A stretch of DNA of 64,000 bases from Roseimaritima multifibrata (GTDB lineage Bacteria > Planctomycetota > Planctomycetia > Pirellulales > Pirellulaceae). A program made the translations under genes and the position numbers. Of this stretch, positions 55,056-64,000 are shown one piece after another; position 1 is the first letter of the stretch, and each line of letters opens with the position of its first letter. The stretch lies in the NCBI RefSeq assembly GCF_007741495.1, contig NZ_CP036262.1, positions 2,604,001 to 2,668,000 of the forward strand, in the 5' to 3' direction. The notes beneath the pieces were generated by a model, which ran no database searches, was not told the origin of the DNA, and was given only the letters and a program-made list of their open reading frames with translations.

Positions 55056-56987
55056 TTAGTCTTTCACTTCGAACTCGGCGTCGATTGCATCGTCGTCCGC
55101 GTCCGCAGCAGGAGCTCCTCCAGCATCGCCTGCAGGGCTTGCCGAATCGGCTGCACCCTTTTCGTACAGGACCTTGCTGAAAGCTTGGGAAGCGGCTTCA
55201 AGTTCGTCCGTTGCCTGTTTAATCACGGCAACGTCTTCTCCATCGGCGGCTTTCTTGACCTTTTCGATCGCTTGTTCCAGCGGAGCTTTGTCGTCATCCG
55301 ACAATTTCTCGTCGTTGTCTTTCATCAGTTTTTCCAACTGATAGCTCATGTTGCTGGCTTTGTTGCGAGCTTCCGCCAGTTCGAATTGCCGTTTGTCTTC
55401 ATCGGCATTCGATTCAGCGTCTTTCCGCATCTGTTCAATTTCAGATTCGTCCAATCCAGCCGCTTCGTTCATCGTGACCGAAGCCTCTTTGCCGGAACCC
55501 AGTTCCTTCGCTTTGACGTTCAGGATACCGTTTTGGTCGATGTCAAAACTGACTTCGATTTGCGGAGTCCCCCGCGGCGCTGGTGGGATCCCGTCCAGGT
55601 TGAACTCTCCAAGCAGGCGGTTAGCGTTTGCCATTTTCCGCTCACCTTGGAAAACGCGAACCGTGACCGCCGCTTGGTTATCTGCAGCGGTGCTGAAGAC
55701 ATTCTTCTTTTCGACAGGGACGGTTGTGTTGCGTTCTACCAACGCGGTCATCACTCCACCCTCGGTTTCGATACCAAGCGTCAGTGGCGTGACATCGAGT
55801 AGCAGGACGTCGGTTCGGTCGCCAGCAAGAACACTTCCCTGGATCGCGGCACCAATGGCAACGACTTCGTCCGGGTTAACCCCTTGGTGAGGTTCTTTCT
55901 TAAAGATCTCTTTGACGATTTCGCGAACTTTAGGGACGCGGGTACTACCACCAACCAACACGATTTCATCGATTTCGCTTGGCTTCATCCCTGCATCTTC
56001 CAGAGCCTGAAGCAGTGGTTTCTTGCAGCGTTGGACCAAACTGTCGATCAGTTCTTCGAACTTCGCACGGGTGACTGACGTTGTCAGGTGCTTTGGTTGC
56101 CCTGAAGCGTCCATCGTGATGAAGGGAAGATTGATATCGGTTTGCGGCAGCGTGCTTAGTTCTTTCTTCGCTTTTTCGCATGCTTCCTGCAGACGCTGTA
56201 GCGCCATTGGGTCTTTGCGAAGGTCGACGCCACTTTCGGTTTGGAATTGGTCGGCGACGTGGTTGATCAAAGCTTCGTCGAAGTCGTCACCACCGAGGTG
56301 AGTGTCGCCCGAGGTGCTGACAACCTGGAAGACTCGGCTGCTTGATTCTTCGTCGCCACTATCGGCAACTTCAAGGACCGAAACGTCGAAGGTTCCGCCA
56401 CCAAGGTCAAAGACGATGATCTTTTCGTCTTTCTTTTTGTCCAACCCGTAAGCCAAAGCGGCTGCGGTTGGTTCGTTGATGATTCGAGCTACTTCCAGTC
56501 CAGCGATCTGACCCGCATCTTTGGTCGCTTGTCGTTGGCTGTCATTGAAGTAAGCAGGGACCGTGATAACGGCTTTGCTGACCTTGTGTCCCAAGTAGGC
56601 CTCGGCCGACTCTTTCAGTTTGCGAAGGACCTTCGCAGAAATTTCCTGCGGGGTGTGTTCCTTGTCGCCCACTTTGATTTTGACGTAATCGCCAGCGCCG
56701 CCGGTGATTCCATAAGGAACCATCTTTTCTTCGGATTCGACTTCGCTGTGACGGCGACCGATGAATCGTTTCACGCTATAAACGGTTCGAGTTGGATTGG
56801 TCACTGCTTGGCGTCGTGCTGGCTCACCGACAATGGTGTCTGCGTTGTCTGTGAACGCGACCACACTTGGGGTCAAGCGGTTGCCTTCGGAGTTGGGAAT
56901 CACTTTGGGCTCACTTCCCTCCATGACAGCAACAACGCTGTTGGTGGTGCCCAAGTCGATTCCGATGATCTTTTCACCTTGTGCCAT
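55056..56987 (-). CDS. dnaK: Chaperone DnaK (Hsp70)
   Basis: A 643-residue Hsp70: [18 protein letters not shown] is signature 1, [20 protein letters not shown] signature 2 and [18 protein letters not shown] signature 3. The substrate-binding domain follows ([19 protein letters not shown]), and the C-terminus is Ala/Asp-rich, ending in an acidic [12 protein letters not shown], as in bacterial DnaK. It has a good ribosome binding site (taggaga) 8 bp before the ATG. No grpE or dnaJ is adjacent and I see no CIRCE operator in the upstream 320 bp, so control may be by an alternative sigma factor. Confidence 0.98.
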   Translation of the reverse strand: MAQGEKIIGIDLGTTNSVVAVMEGSEPKVIPNSEGNRLTPSVVAFTDNADTIVGEPARRQAVTNPTRTVYSVKRFIGRRHSEVESEEKMVPYGITGGAGDYVKIKVGDKEHTPQEISAKVLRKLKESAEAYLGHKVSKAVITVPAYFNDSQRQATKDAGQIAGLEVARIINEPTAAALAYGLDKKKDEKIIVFDLGGGTFDVSVLEVADSGDEESSSRVFQVVSTSGDTHLGGDDFDEALINHVADQFQTESGVDLRKDPMALQRLQEACEKAKKELSTLPQTDINLPFITMDASGQPKHLTTSVTRAKFEELIDSLVQRCKKPLLQALEDAGMKPSEIDEIVLVGGSTRVPKVREIVKEIFKKEPHQGVNPDEVVAIGAAIQGSVLAGDRTDVLLLDVTPLTLGIETEGGVMTALVERNTTVPVEKKNVFSTAADNQAAVTVRVFQGERKMANANRLLGEFNLDGIPPAPRGTPQIEVSFDIDQNGILNVKAKELGSGKEASVTMNEAAGLDESEIEQMRKDAESNADEDKRQFELAEARNKASNMSYQLEKLMKDNDEKLSDDDKAPLEQAIEKVKKAADGEDVAVIKQATDELEAASQAFSKVLYEKGAADSASPAGDAGGAPAADADDDAIDAEFEVKD

Positions 56988-57309
56988 AGCTTATTCTCCT
57001 ATTTGTACCGTGTAGTTAGCTGTCGTTCGGCGGTAGGTTGTAATGTGACGTGCACCAGCAATTCGAAGGGTGGCCGGACTATCCGTTCCCAGTCTCGTGC
57101 CTCTTGATTGAAGGTTCTTGAGGGGATGGAAAGGCAACATCCGTGCCATTTGCACTGCCGTGTCGACTGCCTTTGGTTGTAAGTCTTTTGCGGATAACGG
57201 GTTGCAGTAAAAACAAAATGCCAAATAATGATTTGCCGAGGATCCGGCCTGCCATAATGTGCCAGATTGGATTTTCTCTCCCTCCCCTGACTTGGGCCCA
57301 TTTGCCATT
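56988..57309. other. Divergent promoter region of dnaK and pheA
   Basis: About 320 bp between the two starts. I searched for the CIRCE operator (TTAGCACTC and its inverted half) and did not find it. A cataat box lies at 57255-57260 upstream of pheA. No gene is supported. Confidence 0.4.
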
Positions 57310-58392
57310 ATGACAGCACCAGAGAAAGCCGCCTCGGAATCCGAGCTTGTTAACTTGGAACCATTACAAGATTTAGACCGGCAATTGCTTCAGCTGTTGT
57401 TGAAGCGATGGCAGTTGGCTCAGTCCTGTTCGGGGACGGCAATCGAATGGATGGGAGCGTCCAATGCATTTTTCCCCACGATTTTAGGGGAAACGGAGCT
57501 CCCTGCCGGATTGGAGGAAGAATCGATTGCCGCTTGGCTGAGGCATACCGCAAGTCTTTGCAAGCACCCGGACGTGAATTCTCGAGTCGCTTATCTGGGA
57601 CCAAAGTTCAGTTACAGCTATTTGGCGACCACCAAATTTTTTGGAGACGCCGCACCGCTTGCACCTGTCGATACCATCGAAGCGGTCTTTGAAGCGGTAG
57701 CGTGCGGTGATTGTCACGCTGGCGTTGTCCCGATCGAAAACAGCACCGACGGACGGATCGTTGATACGCTGGGGATGCTTGTTAAACATCGCCTGGGGAT
57801 TTGCGGTGAAGTCTTGCTGCCGATCCACCACAACCTGCTCTGCTTGGGAGGGCGGGAAACGATTGTTAAGGTCTGCAGTAAGCCTCAGGCGCTCTCGCAG
57901 TGCCGGCAGTGGCTTGCCAGGCACCTTCCCCAGGCGGAACTGTCGGCGGTTGCCAGCACCACTGAAGCGGCTCGGATGGCGAGCGAACAGCCGGGCGTCG
58001 CGGCCGTTGCCAGTGCCGAAGCCGCTCGGCAATACGGTTTGCAGGTGGTCGATTCCAAGATCGAGGACAACCGGAACAATGTGACGCGTTTTGCGATCCT
58101 GGGAACCGCAACCCCCGCTCCGACAGGTCGTGATAAAACGACGATGCTCTTTCAGGTAACGCATAAACCGGGAGCGTTAGCCGATGCGATGGGGATCTTC
58201 CGTGATCGAGACCTCAATCTGACTTGGATCGAATCGTTCCCTATCCCAGGGCAGAAGGCAGAGTACTTCTTCTTCGTCGAAGCCGAGGGGCATCGCGATG
58301 AACCCAAGATGCGCGACGCGGTGTCAGCGCTCAAGCAGCAGTCGCTTCGCTTGGATGTGCTGGGATCGTATCCCGTCGGAACGATCTCGTAG
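57310..58392 (+). CDS. pheA: Prephenate dehydratase (PheA) with AroQ-like N-terminus
   Basis: Converts prephenate to phenylpyruvate in phenylalanine synthesis. The N-terminus (LQDLDRQLLQLLLKRWQLAQ) looks like the first helix of an AroQ chorismate mutase but lacks a clear complete active site. The dehydratase domain starts at RVAYLGPKFSYSYLATTKFF and contains GVVPIENSTDGRIVDTLGML and the catalytic NNVTRFAILG. A C-terminal ACT domain (VTHKPGALADAMGIFRDRDL, LTWIESFPIPG) should bind phenylalanine for feedback control. ATG at 57310 is used; the frame runs up to 57259. 360 aa is a normal P-protein length. Confidence 0.92.
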   Translation: MTAPEKAASESELVNLEPLQDLDRQLLQLLLKRWQLAQSCSGTAIEWMGASNAFFPTILGETELPAGLEEESIAAWLRHTASLCKHPDVNSRVAYLGPKFSYSYLATTKFFGDAAPLAPVDTIEAVFEAVACGDCHAGVVPIENSTDGRIVDTLGMLVKHRLGICGEVLLPIHHNLLCLGGRETIVKVCSKPQALSQCRQWLARHLPQAELSAVASTTEAARMASEQPGVAAVASAEAARQYGLQVVDSKIEDNRNNVTRFAILGTATPAPTGRDKTTMLFQVTHKPGALADAMGIFRDRDLNLTWIESFPIPGQKAEYFFFVEAEGHRDEPKMRDAVSALKQQSLRLDVLGSYPVGTIS

Positions 58393-58451
58393 TCGTCAGC
58401 ACCAGCGGTTTAGAGATCGTCCGGCGTTACGGGTGGTCTGCGGCCTTCGCC

Positions 58452-58553
58452 GTCGCCCGCACAGTAACGTCGCCTGCACAGGAACGTCATCCGCACAGTA
58501 GCGTCGCCTGCACAGGAACGTCATCCGCACAGGAACCTCGCCTGCTCAGTGAC
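58452..58553. repeat. Six units of a 17-bp tandem repeat reaching into the metallophosphoesterase 3' end
   Basis: Units gtcgcccgcacagtaac, gtcgcctgcacaggaac, gtcatccgcacagtagc, a second gtcgcctgcacaggaac, gtcatccgcacaggaac and ctcgcctgctcagtgac follow with no spacing. The last unit contains the stop codon and the last codons of the minus-strand gene at 58546. There are no spacers, so this is not a CRISPR array. Confidence 0.9.
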
Positions 58554-59304
58554 CGTCGCGTAGCCGATAACCAAGGTAGTTATCCAGTTGCGGTTCGTTT
58601 TCGATCGCTTGGACCGTTCGCTCGATATCGTATTCGATGCGGCGGAACTGCACGGTGTCTCCATCAAAGATCACGTAGCAGCTGCGCGGATCATGGTCGC
58701 GTGGTTGACCGACGCTGCCGACGTTGACCATCGCCTTCTGGGAAGGCGAGAAAGTGAACCCGGTTTCGGGGAGATCTTGGCTGCGTACAAATCGCATGTC
58801 GGACGAAAAAACCCCCGGAACATGGGTGTGTCCTTGGAAGCAGATCTGCGGGACTAGGGCGAACAGTTTTTCCATCTTGCGAGGGTTGTTGGCGTCCTCG
58901 GGAAAGACGTATTCGGTGGTCGGTCCCCGCGGTGAACCATGCACGAACAGCAGGTTCCCTTCGCGAACAACTCGAGGAAGTTCCAGCAGGAATTCCATTC
59001 GTCGCCGCGATGGTTCCGGGCCATCGGGGCCACATTCCATTTGAGATCGAGTCCAGAAGATCGCTTTCTCTGCCGCGGCATTGAAACCCTCGGGGTCAAA
59101 CAACGCACTGTTGTCGTGGTTGCCGAGGATTGAGAAATCGAATTTCATTGCATGGTCGATACAAGCACAGGGCTCGGGACCATATCCCACGGTATCTCCC
59201 AAGCAAACAATTCCATCGACTTGCTGGGTTTCGATATCGGCCAGGACCGCTTCGAGGGCGGCTAGGTTCCCATGGATATCACTGATGATGGCACGTCGAG
59301 ACAC
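58546..59304 (-). CDS. Metallophosphoesterase, tandem copy 2
   Basis: A calcineurin-like phosphoesterase of 252 residues. The metal site is complete: ISDIHGNLAALEAVL, CLGDTVGYGPEP, ILGNHDNSAL, LLFVHGSPRG and CFQGHTHVPGVF, and the C-terminal MVNVGSVGQPRDHDP. This small MJ0936/YfcE-like group hydrolyses phosphodiesters; the substrate is unknown. It is a close paralog of the gene at 59310 (same CLGD-GYGP, LFDPEGFN and NVGSVGQPRD blocks), starts 5 bp after it, and is likely co-expressed. Its 3' end lies in a 17-bp tandem repeat. Confidence 0.9.
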   Translation of the reverse strand: MSRRAIISDIHGNLAALEAVLADIETQQVDGIVCLGDTVGYGPEPCACIDHAMKFDFSILGNHDNSALFDPEGFNAAAEKAIFWTRSQMECGPDGPEPSRRRMEFLLELPRVVREGNLLFVHGSPRGPTTEYVFPEDANNPRKMEKLFALVPQICFQGHTHVPGVFSSDMRFVRSQDLPETGFTFSPSQKAMVNVGSVGQPRDHDPRSCYVIFDGDTVQFRRIEYDIERTVQAIENEPQLDNYLGYRLRDGH

Positions 59305-59309
59305 GTTGG

Positions 59310-60077
59310 CTACCGTCCTTGTTTAATGCGATCACCCAACTGATTCGGCAGATCGATTTCGTTGTAGATCTTGTCGGCCGTAATGTTGAAATCGTAGGGA
59401 ATTCGCCGGAAGCGAATCATGCGATCGATGGTGTTTACGATCGTGTAGCAGCTAAGCGGATTATCGTCCCGCGGCTGTCCGACACTGCCGACGTTCACCA
59501 GTATCTTTTCATCCCCAAGGGGGAATTCGTAGTTGCAGTCTTCGGGGGTCAGGAATTCCGCGTGGGAGGTGAAGACGCCTGGCAGATGGGTGTGCCCCAT
59601 AAAGCAGTAGCGTTCGACCTTTCCAAACAGGATTTCCAGTTTCCGTTGATCGTAGACATATTCAGGAAAGACGTATTCATTGGTCGGATCACGGGGCGAA
59701 CCGTGAACGTACATGAATTCACCGTCCGACTTGAAAGTCGGCAGTTCACCAAGGAAATCCCAGCGTCCATTCACTACGTCGCTTGAACCGGGGCCGCGGT
59801 CGAGTTGATCTCGCGTCCAGTAGATTGCTTGTAGTGCGACAGGATTGAATCCCTCCGGATCGAACAATGCGGCTTGATCATGGTTTCCAAGAATCGTCAC
59901 CTGACAATTCTTCATGACCAAATCCAAGCACTCGCAAGGGTTTGGCCCATAGCCAATGATGTCACCTAGACAGTAGATTTCATCTACGTTTTGTTCCTTG
60001 ATATCCGCCAGCACCGCTTGAAGGGCTTCAAGGTTTCCGTGAATATCGCTGATTAAGGCCCGCTTCACGCTGGTCAT
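59310..60077 (-). CDS. Metallophosphoesterase, tandem copy 1
   Basis: A 255-residue calcineurin-like phosphoesterase with the full motif set: ALISDIHGNLEALQAVLADI, CLGDIIGYGPNPCECL, TILGNHDQAALFDPEG, FMYVHGSPRDPTNEYVF, CFMGHTHLPGVF and LVNVGSVGQPRDDNP. Substrate unknown. ATG at 60077 puts the motif near the N-terminus; the frame extends to 60107. Upstream lies the divergent tsaB gene 131 bp away. It is the first gene of a two-gene paralog operon. Confidence 0.9.
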   Translation of the reverse strand: MTSVKRALISDIHGNLEALQAVLADIKEQNVDEIYCLGDIIGYGPNPCECLDLVMKNCQVTILGNHDQAALFDPEGFNPVALQAIYWTRDQLDRGPGSSDVVNGRWDFLGELPTFKSDGEFMYVHGSPRDPTNEYVFPEYVYDQRKLEILFGKVERYCFMGHTHLPGVFTSHAEFLTPEDCNYEFPLGDEKILVNVGSVGQPRDDNPLSCYTIVNTIDRMIRFRRIPYDFNITADKIYNEIDLPNQLGDRIKQGR

Positions 60078-60208
60078 CCCCTCCAATATCGGGTTCGTGA
60101 GTCGCAACAGCCCTCACCACAAGGACTTCCCAGTCTAACGCTGGCAAAGGAGATTGTAGGGGTAAGCAATTTTTCACAGCAATCCCCCGGACGCAAAGAG
60201 ATGAAGAA

Positions 60209-60904
60209 ATGACCTGTTGGCAGCTGGCGATCGAAACGAGTGCACGGGTTGGGTCGATTGCACTATTCGCGGATGGGCAGCTCGATCGGCAAATCGAACT
60301 GCCTGCGACCGAACGGACGGCGGCCAGCCTAAGTGTGGCAATGGACGCGCTTCTGTGCGTTGTCCGTGACGCGGGCGGACAGTTGGATCTGATTAGTGTG
60401 ACCGATGGGCCGGGGTCGTTTACAGGGCTGCGGATCGGAGTCACAGCAGCGAAAACGCTTGCTTATGCAGTAAATTGCAAACTAACGGCCGTCGACACCT
60501 TGGCCGTCATCGGACAGCAGTGCCTTGACGCAAGTCCTGAGATCGAATTTTTGCAGATTGGCATGAAGGCTTATCGCGGTCAAATCTTCACTCGTACACT
60601 CGACCGGAACCAGCCCGACATCGCTGAAACGACGGTGATGGAAGGGACCGCATGGAGCCATTTTGTCGAACGATTGCCCCACCACTGGGGGCTTGGGGGA
60701 GATGCGGCTGGGCTGAAAGAATTGAAAATTTCTTCCAAAATATTTTTGGTGGATCCCCAATATTGGCACCCCCAAGCTCAAACGGTCGGTCTGCTTGGGG
60801 CGATTCAGGCTGACAAAGGCCATTTTGTCGAACCGCTCGCCTTAATGCCAAGGTACCTCCGCCCCAGCGCCGCCGAAGAAAAGAGCTTACCTTCCACCTC
60901 CTAG
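60209..60904 (+). CDS. tsaB: TsaB, tRNA threonylcarbamoyladenosine synthesis protein
   Basis: Partner of TsaD and TsaE in making t6A37 in ANN-decoding tRNAs. The start WQLAIETSARVGSIALF is the ASKHA fold, and TDGPGSFTGLRIGVTAAKTL is the TsaB hallmark. The C-terminal segment is variable. 231 aa is normal. The ATG at 60209 follows an aaagagatgaag tract. No other tsa genes are near. It is convergent with kbl across a repeat-rich 302-bp gap. Confidence 0.93.
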   Translation: MTCWQLAIETSARVGSIALFADGQLDRQIELPATERTAASLSVAMDALLCVVRDAGGQLDLISVTDGPGSFTGLRIGVTAAKTLAYAVNCKLTAVDTLAVIGQQCLDASPEIEFLQIGMKAYRGQIFTRTLDRNQPDIAETTVMEGTAWSHFVERLPHHWGLGGDAAGLKELKISSKIFLVDPQYWHPQAQTVGLLGAIQADKGHFVEPLALMPRYLRPSAAEEKSLPSTS

Positions 60905-61005
60905 GTCGAAGGAAAGAAGCCTGGCTTTTCGGAGGAAGAGTGTCGCCATTCGTTCTGCGAAAGAACGCCCGTAGACGCAATTTCCGCTCGCACAACGCAC
61001 AAGCA

Positions 61006-61159
61006 AATACAAGCACGAAGCGCAAGCGAGTGAATAAGCGACTAGCTGACGCGGGGCCAATTTAATCGCAAGCGTGACGGTCCTGAATACTCGCTCGCGC
61101 TCTTAATCCTAATCGACAGGCCGGTCCTGAATACTCGCTTGCGCTTCGTGCTCGTATTC
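61006..61159. repeat. Inverted and direct repeats between convergent tsaB and kbl
   Basis: In the 302-bp gap 60905-61206, aatacaagcacgaagcgcaa followed by gcgagtgaata (from 61006) is a near-perfect reverse complement of atactcgcttgcgcttcgtg followed by ctcgtatt (61131-61158). A direct repeat ggtcctgaatactcgct lies at 61079 and 61122. No gene is supported in the gap. It may act as transcript ends for both genes. Confidence 0.65.
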
Positions 61160-61206
61160 GACAAGTCTATTCACCACGTTCGGACGCATCCGGCCCTGCA
61201 GTCGAT

Positions 61207-62385
61207 TTACAACTGCGATTTCACTTTGGCGAAACAGTCGATTGCGAATTGCAGATCGGCCTCTGTATGTGCGGCCGAAATCTGTGTTCGGATCCTTGCC
61301 TTGCCTTGAGGGACGACCGGGTAGGAAAACCCGATCACGTAAACCCCTTCGGCTAACATGGCATCGGCAAATCGTGCGGCCAGGGCGGCGTCCCCTAACA
61401 TCACTGGGACGATTGGATGTTCGCCGGGAAGCAGGTCGAAGCCAAGTTTCGACATTCCGGCTCGGAAAAATTTGGTGTTCGATTCCAGTTTGTCTCGGAG
61501 GTCGGTCGAATGGCTGATCAAATCAAGGGCTTTGATCGACGCGGCCACGATCGGCGGCGCGACGGAATTAGAGAACAGGTAGGGACGCGAACGCTGACGG
61601 AGGATATCGATAATCTCCTTCTTCCCGCTCGTGTAACCACCGCTGGCGCCTCCCAAGGCTTTGCCCAACGTACCGGTCAAAATATCGACCCGGTCCATGA
61701 CATTGTGGTGCTCATGAGTCCCTTTGCCATGTTTCCCCATGAAGCCTACAGAGTGGGAATCGTCCACCATCACCAGGGCATCGTATTTCTCGGCAAGGTC
61801 ACAGATTCCTGGCAGATTCGCGATGAAGCCATCCATCGAGAACACACCGTCGGTCGCGATCAAACGGTTTCGCGCCCCGGATGCCTCTTTCAGTTTCTGT
61901 TCCAAGTCTTCCAGATTGTTGTTGCGATAGCGATACCGCTGCGCTTTGCATAATCGGATACCATCGATGATGGAGGCGTGGTTTAGCTCGTCGGAGATCA
62001 CCGCGTCTTCTGCGGTCAGCAAGGTTTCGAACAACCCGCCATTCGCGTCAAAGCACGAGGTGTAAAGGATCGTATCTTCGGTGCCGAGGAACTCGCTTAG
62101 GCGTTCTTCCAGTTGCCGGTGAACGGCCTGCGTTCCACAGATGAAGCGAACCGAGGCGAGCCCATATCCCCAGTCTCGGAGGCCTTGGTGAGCGGCTTCG
62201 ATGATCTCGGGATGTTGAGCTAGGCCGAGATAGTTGTTGGCACACAGGTTGAGGACTTCTCTGCCTTCGTCGACACGAATGTGTGCGGCTTGGGGGGATT
62301 CAATGATCCGTTCGGTCTTGAAAGTGCCAGCATCCCGAATGGTCGCCACTTGGTCGACCAATTGTTTTTGAAACGAATCGTTCAT
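61207..62385 (-). CDS. kbl: Glycine C-acetyltransferase (2-amino-3-ketobutyrate CoA ligase)
   Basis: A PLP enzyme that splits 2-amino-3-ketobutyrate with CoA into glycine and acetyl-CoA. The 392 residues show the alpha-oxoamine synthase features: [48 protein letters not shown] and [20 protein letters not shown]. The PLP-Lys lies in [20 protein letters not shown]. Length and motifs fit Kbl better than BioF or HemA. It follows tdh by 25 bp, which supports the function: Tdh makes the substrate. Confidence 0.95.
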   Translation of the reverse strand: MNDSFQKQLVDQVATIRDAGTFKTERIIESPQAAHIRVDEGREVLNLCANNYLGLAQHPEIIEAAHQGLRDWGYGLASVRFICGTQAVHRQLEERLSEFLGTEDTILYTSCFDANGGLFETLLTAEDAVISDELNHASIIDGIRLCKAQRYRYRNNNLEDLEQKLKEASGARNRLIATDGVFSMDGFIANLPGICDLAEKYDALVMVDDSHSVGFMGKHGKGTHEHHNVMDRVDILTGTLGKALGGASGGYTSGKKEIIDILRQRSRPYLFSNSVAPPIVAASIKALDLISHSTDLRDKLESNTKFFRAGMSKLGFDLLPGEHPIVPVMLGDAALAARFADAMLAEGVYVIGFSYPVVPQGKARIRTQISAAHTEADLQFAIDCFAKVKSQL

Positions 62386-62410
62386 CGATTCTACCTCGAC
62401 TGGAGTTACG

Positions 62411-63436
62411 TCAGCTCCAGTTTAGGATCACTTTTCCCGACTGGCCCGACATCATGACTTGAAAACCTGCTTCGAAATCCCCCGCGTCGAAACGATGGGT
62501 GATCACCGGGGCCAGATCGAGGCCGCCTTGAAGCATCACAGTCATTTTGTACCAAGTCTCGTACATTTCGCGACCGTAGATACCTTTGATGGTCAGCATA
62601 TTAAAGACGACCAAGTTCCAGTCGATTGCCATCGGAGCGGAGGGGATCCCCAGCATCGCAATTTTGCCGCCATGGCACATGTTGGTAATCATGTCGTTAA
62701 AAGCACTGGGGTTGCCCGACATTTCCAGGCCCACGTCAAACCCTTCTCGCATCCCGAGTTCTTTTTGAACATCCGCCAGCGATTCGCTGCGGACGTCGAC
62801 GATTCGGGTTGCCCCAAGCTTGGAAGCTAGGTTCAAACGCCAGGGGTTCACGTCCGTGACGACCACCGCTCGAGCTCCCGCATGGCGGACGACTGCCGCT
62901 GCGATACAGCCGATCGGTCCCGCCCCGGTGATCAGGACATCTTCACCCAGCAGATCAAACGAGAGGGCCGTATGCACGGCGTTTCCGAAAGGATCGAAGA
63001 TCGCCGCGACGTCTCGATCGACTTTCGGATCATGGTGCCAAACGTTGGTCATCGGCAGCGAAATGAATTCCGCAAACGCACCCGGACGATTGACCCCAAT
63101 CCCCGCGGTATCGGCACACAGGTGCCGTCTTCCTGCCAAGCAGTTCCGGCAGCGTCCACAGACGACGTGCCCTTCGCCGCTGACCAATTCGCCGGGATGG
63201 AAATCGGTCACATTGGATCCGACTTCGACGATGGTTCCTACGAATTCGTGGCCCACGACCATTGGAACGGGGACCGTTTTGGCAGCCCAGTCGTCCCATT
63301 GATAGATATGGACGTCGGTTCCGCAGATTCCCGTTCGCTCTACTTTGATCAAAACGTCATTGATGCCAACTTCCGGTTCGGGGACGTCCTCCATCCACAA
63401 ACCGGGTTCAGCGCGTTTCTTAATCAGGGCCTTCAT
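62411..63436 (-). CDS. tdh: L-threonine 3-dehydrogenase (zinc-dependent)
   Basis: Oxidises threonine to 2-amino-3-ketobutyrate with NAD. The medium-chain dehydrogenase has the catalytic zinc Cys in [16 protein letters not shown], the [12 protein letters not shown] motif, a structural zinc [15 protein letters not shown], and the NAD fold [20 protein letters not shown]. The block [14 protein letters not shown] is typical of Tdh. 341 aa is the normal length. It lies 9 bp after the msrB fusion gene and 25 bp before kbl, forming a threonine-degradation operon. Confidence 0.95.
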   Translation of the reverse strand: MKALIKKRAEPGLWMEDVPEPEVGINDVLIKVERTGICGTDVHIYQWDDWAAKTVPVPMVVGHEFVGTIVEVGSNVTDFHPGELVSGEGHVVCGRCRNCLAGRRHLCADTAGIGVNRPGAFAEFISLPMTNVWHHDPKVDRDVAAIFDPFGNAVHTALSFDLLGEDVLITGAGPIGCIAAAVVRHAGARAVVVTDVNPWRLNLASKLGATRIVDVRSESLADVQKELGMREGFDVGLEMSGNPSAFNDMITNMCHGGKIAMLGIPSAPMAIDWNLVVFNMLTIKGIYGREMYETWYKMTVMLQGGLDLAPVITHRFDAGDFEAGFQVMMSGQSGKVILNWS

Positions 63437-63445
63437 TCGGCTTGC

Positions 63446-64000
63446 CTATTCCTTCTTTGCGTCTTGATCAACCACGATCATCGGAGGAAGCTCTTCGCCT
63501 TTAGGGACGAAGGTCATCGAAATCGAATTGACGCAGTGACGGGTGTTTTTTTCCGTGTAGCGTTCGCCAAGGAAGACATGTCCTAGGTGACCGTTGCAGT
63601 TTTCGCAAACGATCTCGGTTCTTCTTCCATCAGCGTCCGGCAGTTGGCGAACGGCGCCTTCGATTTCGTCATCAAAGCTGGGCCAGCCACAATGACTTTC
63701 GAATTTGTCTGTGCTGTGATACAGCGGTGCGTTGCAGCGGCGGCAGACGTAGGTTCCCGCTTCTTTCAGGTTCGTGTATTCGCCGATTCCAGGGCGTTCG
63801 GTCCCTTTCTTCAGCAGCACAAACGCTTCTTGTGGGGTTAGCGGGTTGTACTCTTTGGCAACGATTTTTTTGTTCATGATCTTATGGGCGTGTTTGGGTT
63901 CTGAATCAAGCACCATGATTTCCACTTTGCGAAAGTCGCAAGGATGGCTTTCGGATTGCAGTGAAATGGTTCCCCCAGAGAGCATCAGCCCGCCTGCAGC
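63446..64000 (-). CDS. msrB: DUF1080-MsrB fusion, peptide-methionine (R)-S-oxide reductase (5' truncated)
   Basis: The visible 184 residues (from the window edge) hold a full MsrB domain: [12 protein letters not shown] and [14 protein letters not shown] are the zinc CxxC pairs, and [15 protein letters not shown] has the catalytic Cys. MsrB reduces methionine-R-sulfoxide. Before it, the sequence [20 protein letters not shown] matches the C-terminal end of DUF1080 (3-keto-disaccharide hydrolase-like) domains, and no stop separates them. The gene therefore probably encodes a DUF1080-MsrB fusion whose 5' part lies beyond the window. An internal start near 63877 ([10 protein letters not shown]) would give a plain MsrB. 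It is the first visible gene of the msrB-tdh-kbl unit. Confidence 0.88.
   Translation of the reverse strand, partial: AAGGLMLSGGTISLQSESHPCDFRKVEIMVLDSEPKHAHKIMNKKIVAKEYNPLTPQEAFVLLKKGTERPGIGEYTNLKEAGTYVCRRCNAPLYHSTDKFESHCGWPSFDDEIEGAVRQLPDADGRRTEIVCENCNGHLGHVFLGERYTEKNTRHCVNSISMTFVPKGEELPPMIVVDQDAKKE

Noticed and set aside
55053-55802. Long plus-strand frame opposite dnaK
   Set aside because: Antisense shadow of dnaK codons; the encoded residues show no domain and the dnaK gene is certain.
56988-57309. CIRCE/HrcA operator upstream of dnaK
   Set aside because: No TTAGCACTC half-sites with the 9-bp spacing are present.
58452-58553. Possible CRISPR array
   Set aside because: The 17-bp units follow each other without spacers and no cas genes are present.

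Overview
The window reads as chromosome from a planctomycete, most likely family Pirellulaceae (Rhodopirellula-like). This rests on gene content: two operons pairing a planctomycete-type cytochrome/DUF1549/DUF1553 protein with a DUF1501 protein, a DUF1559 pseudopilin, a FlgI-like lipoprotein containing HEAT repeats, a TPR protein with two RNA polymerase alpha C-terminal domains, a tandem ClpP-like/NfeD protein, and lpxC/lpxA, which imply a Gram-negative-type envelope. Genes are mostly monocistronic or in short operons, and many starts lack a strong ribosome binding site.

Layout. 1-16 kb: end of a membrane permease, small unknown genes, xylulokinase (xylB) divergent from a sugar-binding-type lipoprotein, the first DUF1553/DUF1501 operon, a PfkB kinase, a glycerophosphodiester phosphodiesterase, a coiled-coil membrane protein, a MazG-like protein, a family 4-type uracil-DNA glycosylase, and a LOG protein coupled to a methyltransferase. 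16-20 kb: a LapA-like protein and imuA-imuB (mutagenesis genes that overlap each other). 20-24.3 kb: a DUF1559 pseudopilin, a first array of three MITE-like repeats, a conserved lipoprotein and a 22-cysteine secreted protein. 24.7-31 kb: TerB-like protein, coaB, an RNase HII-like protein, a DUF6807 (PmoA-like) protein, a DHDPS-family protein and an inositol monophosphatase, with repeat-filled gaps. 31-38 kb: NfeD-type protease, tgt, TPR/alpha-CTD protein, tRNA-Thr(CGT), FlgI/HEAT lipoprotein. 38-39.3 kb: a second array of three MITE-like repeats. 39.4-44 kb: the second DUF1553/DUF1501 operon. 44-48 kb: an envelope cluster ompH-lpxC-lpxA plus a GnnA-like oxidoreductase. 48-64 kb: M28 peptidase, FHA-GAF histidine kinase, clpB, dnaK, pheA, two tandem metallophosphoesterases, tsaB, kbl, tdh and a truncated DUF1080-MsrB fusion.

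Working together: ompH, lpxC, lpxA and the oxidoreductase probably serve outer-membrane and lipid A synthesis; tdh and kbl convert threonine to glycine and acetyl-CoA; dnaK and clpB form a disaggregation pair; imuA and imuB belong to an SOS mutasome whose polymerase (DnaE2) is not here. The intergenic DNA is unusually rich in dispersed hairpin repeats: six copies of an about 354-bp element in two arrays, an about 150-bp tandem array, and a short GC-rich REP-like motif that also seems to have become a terminator. I see no CRISPR array, prophage, transposase or classical defence system.
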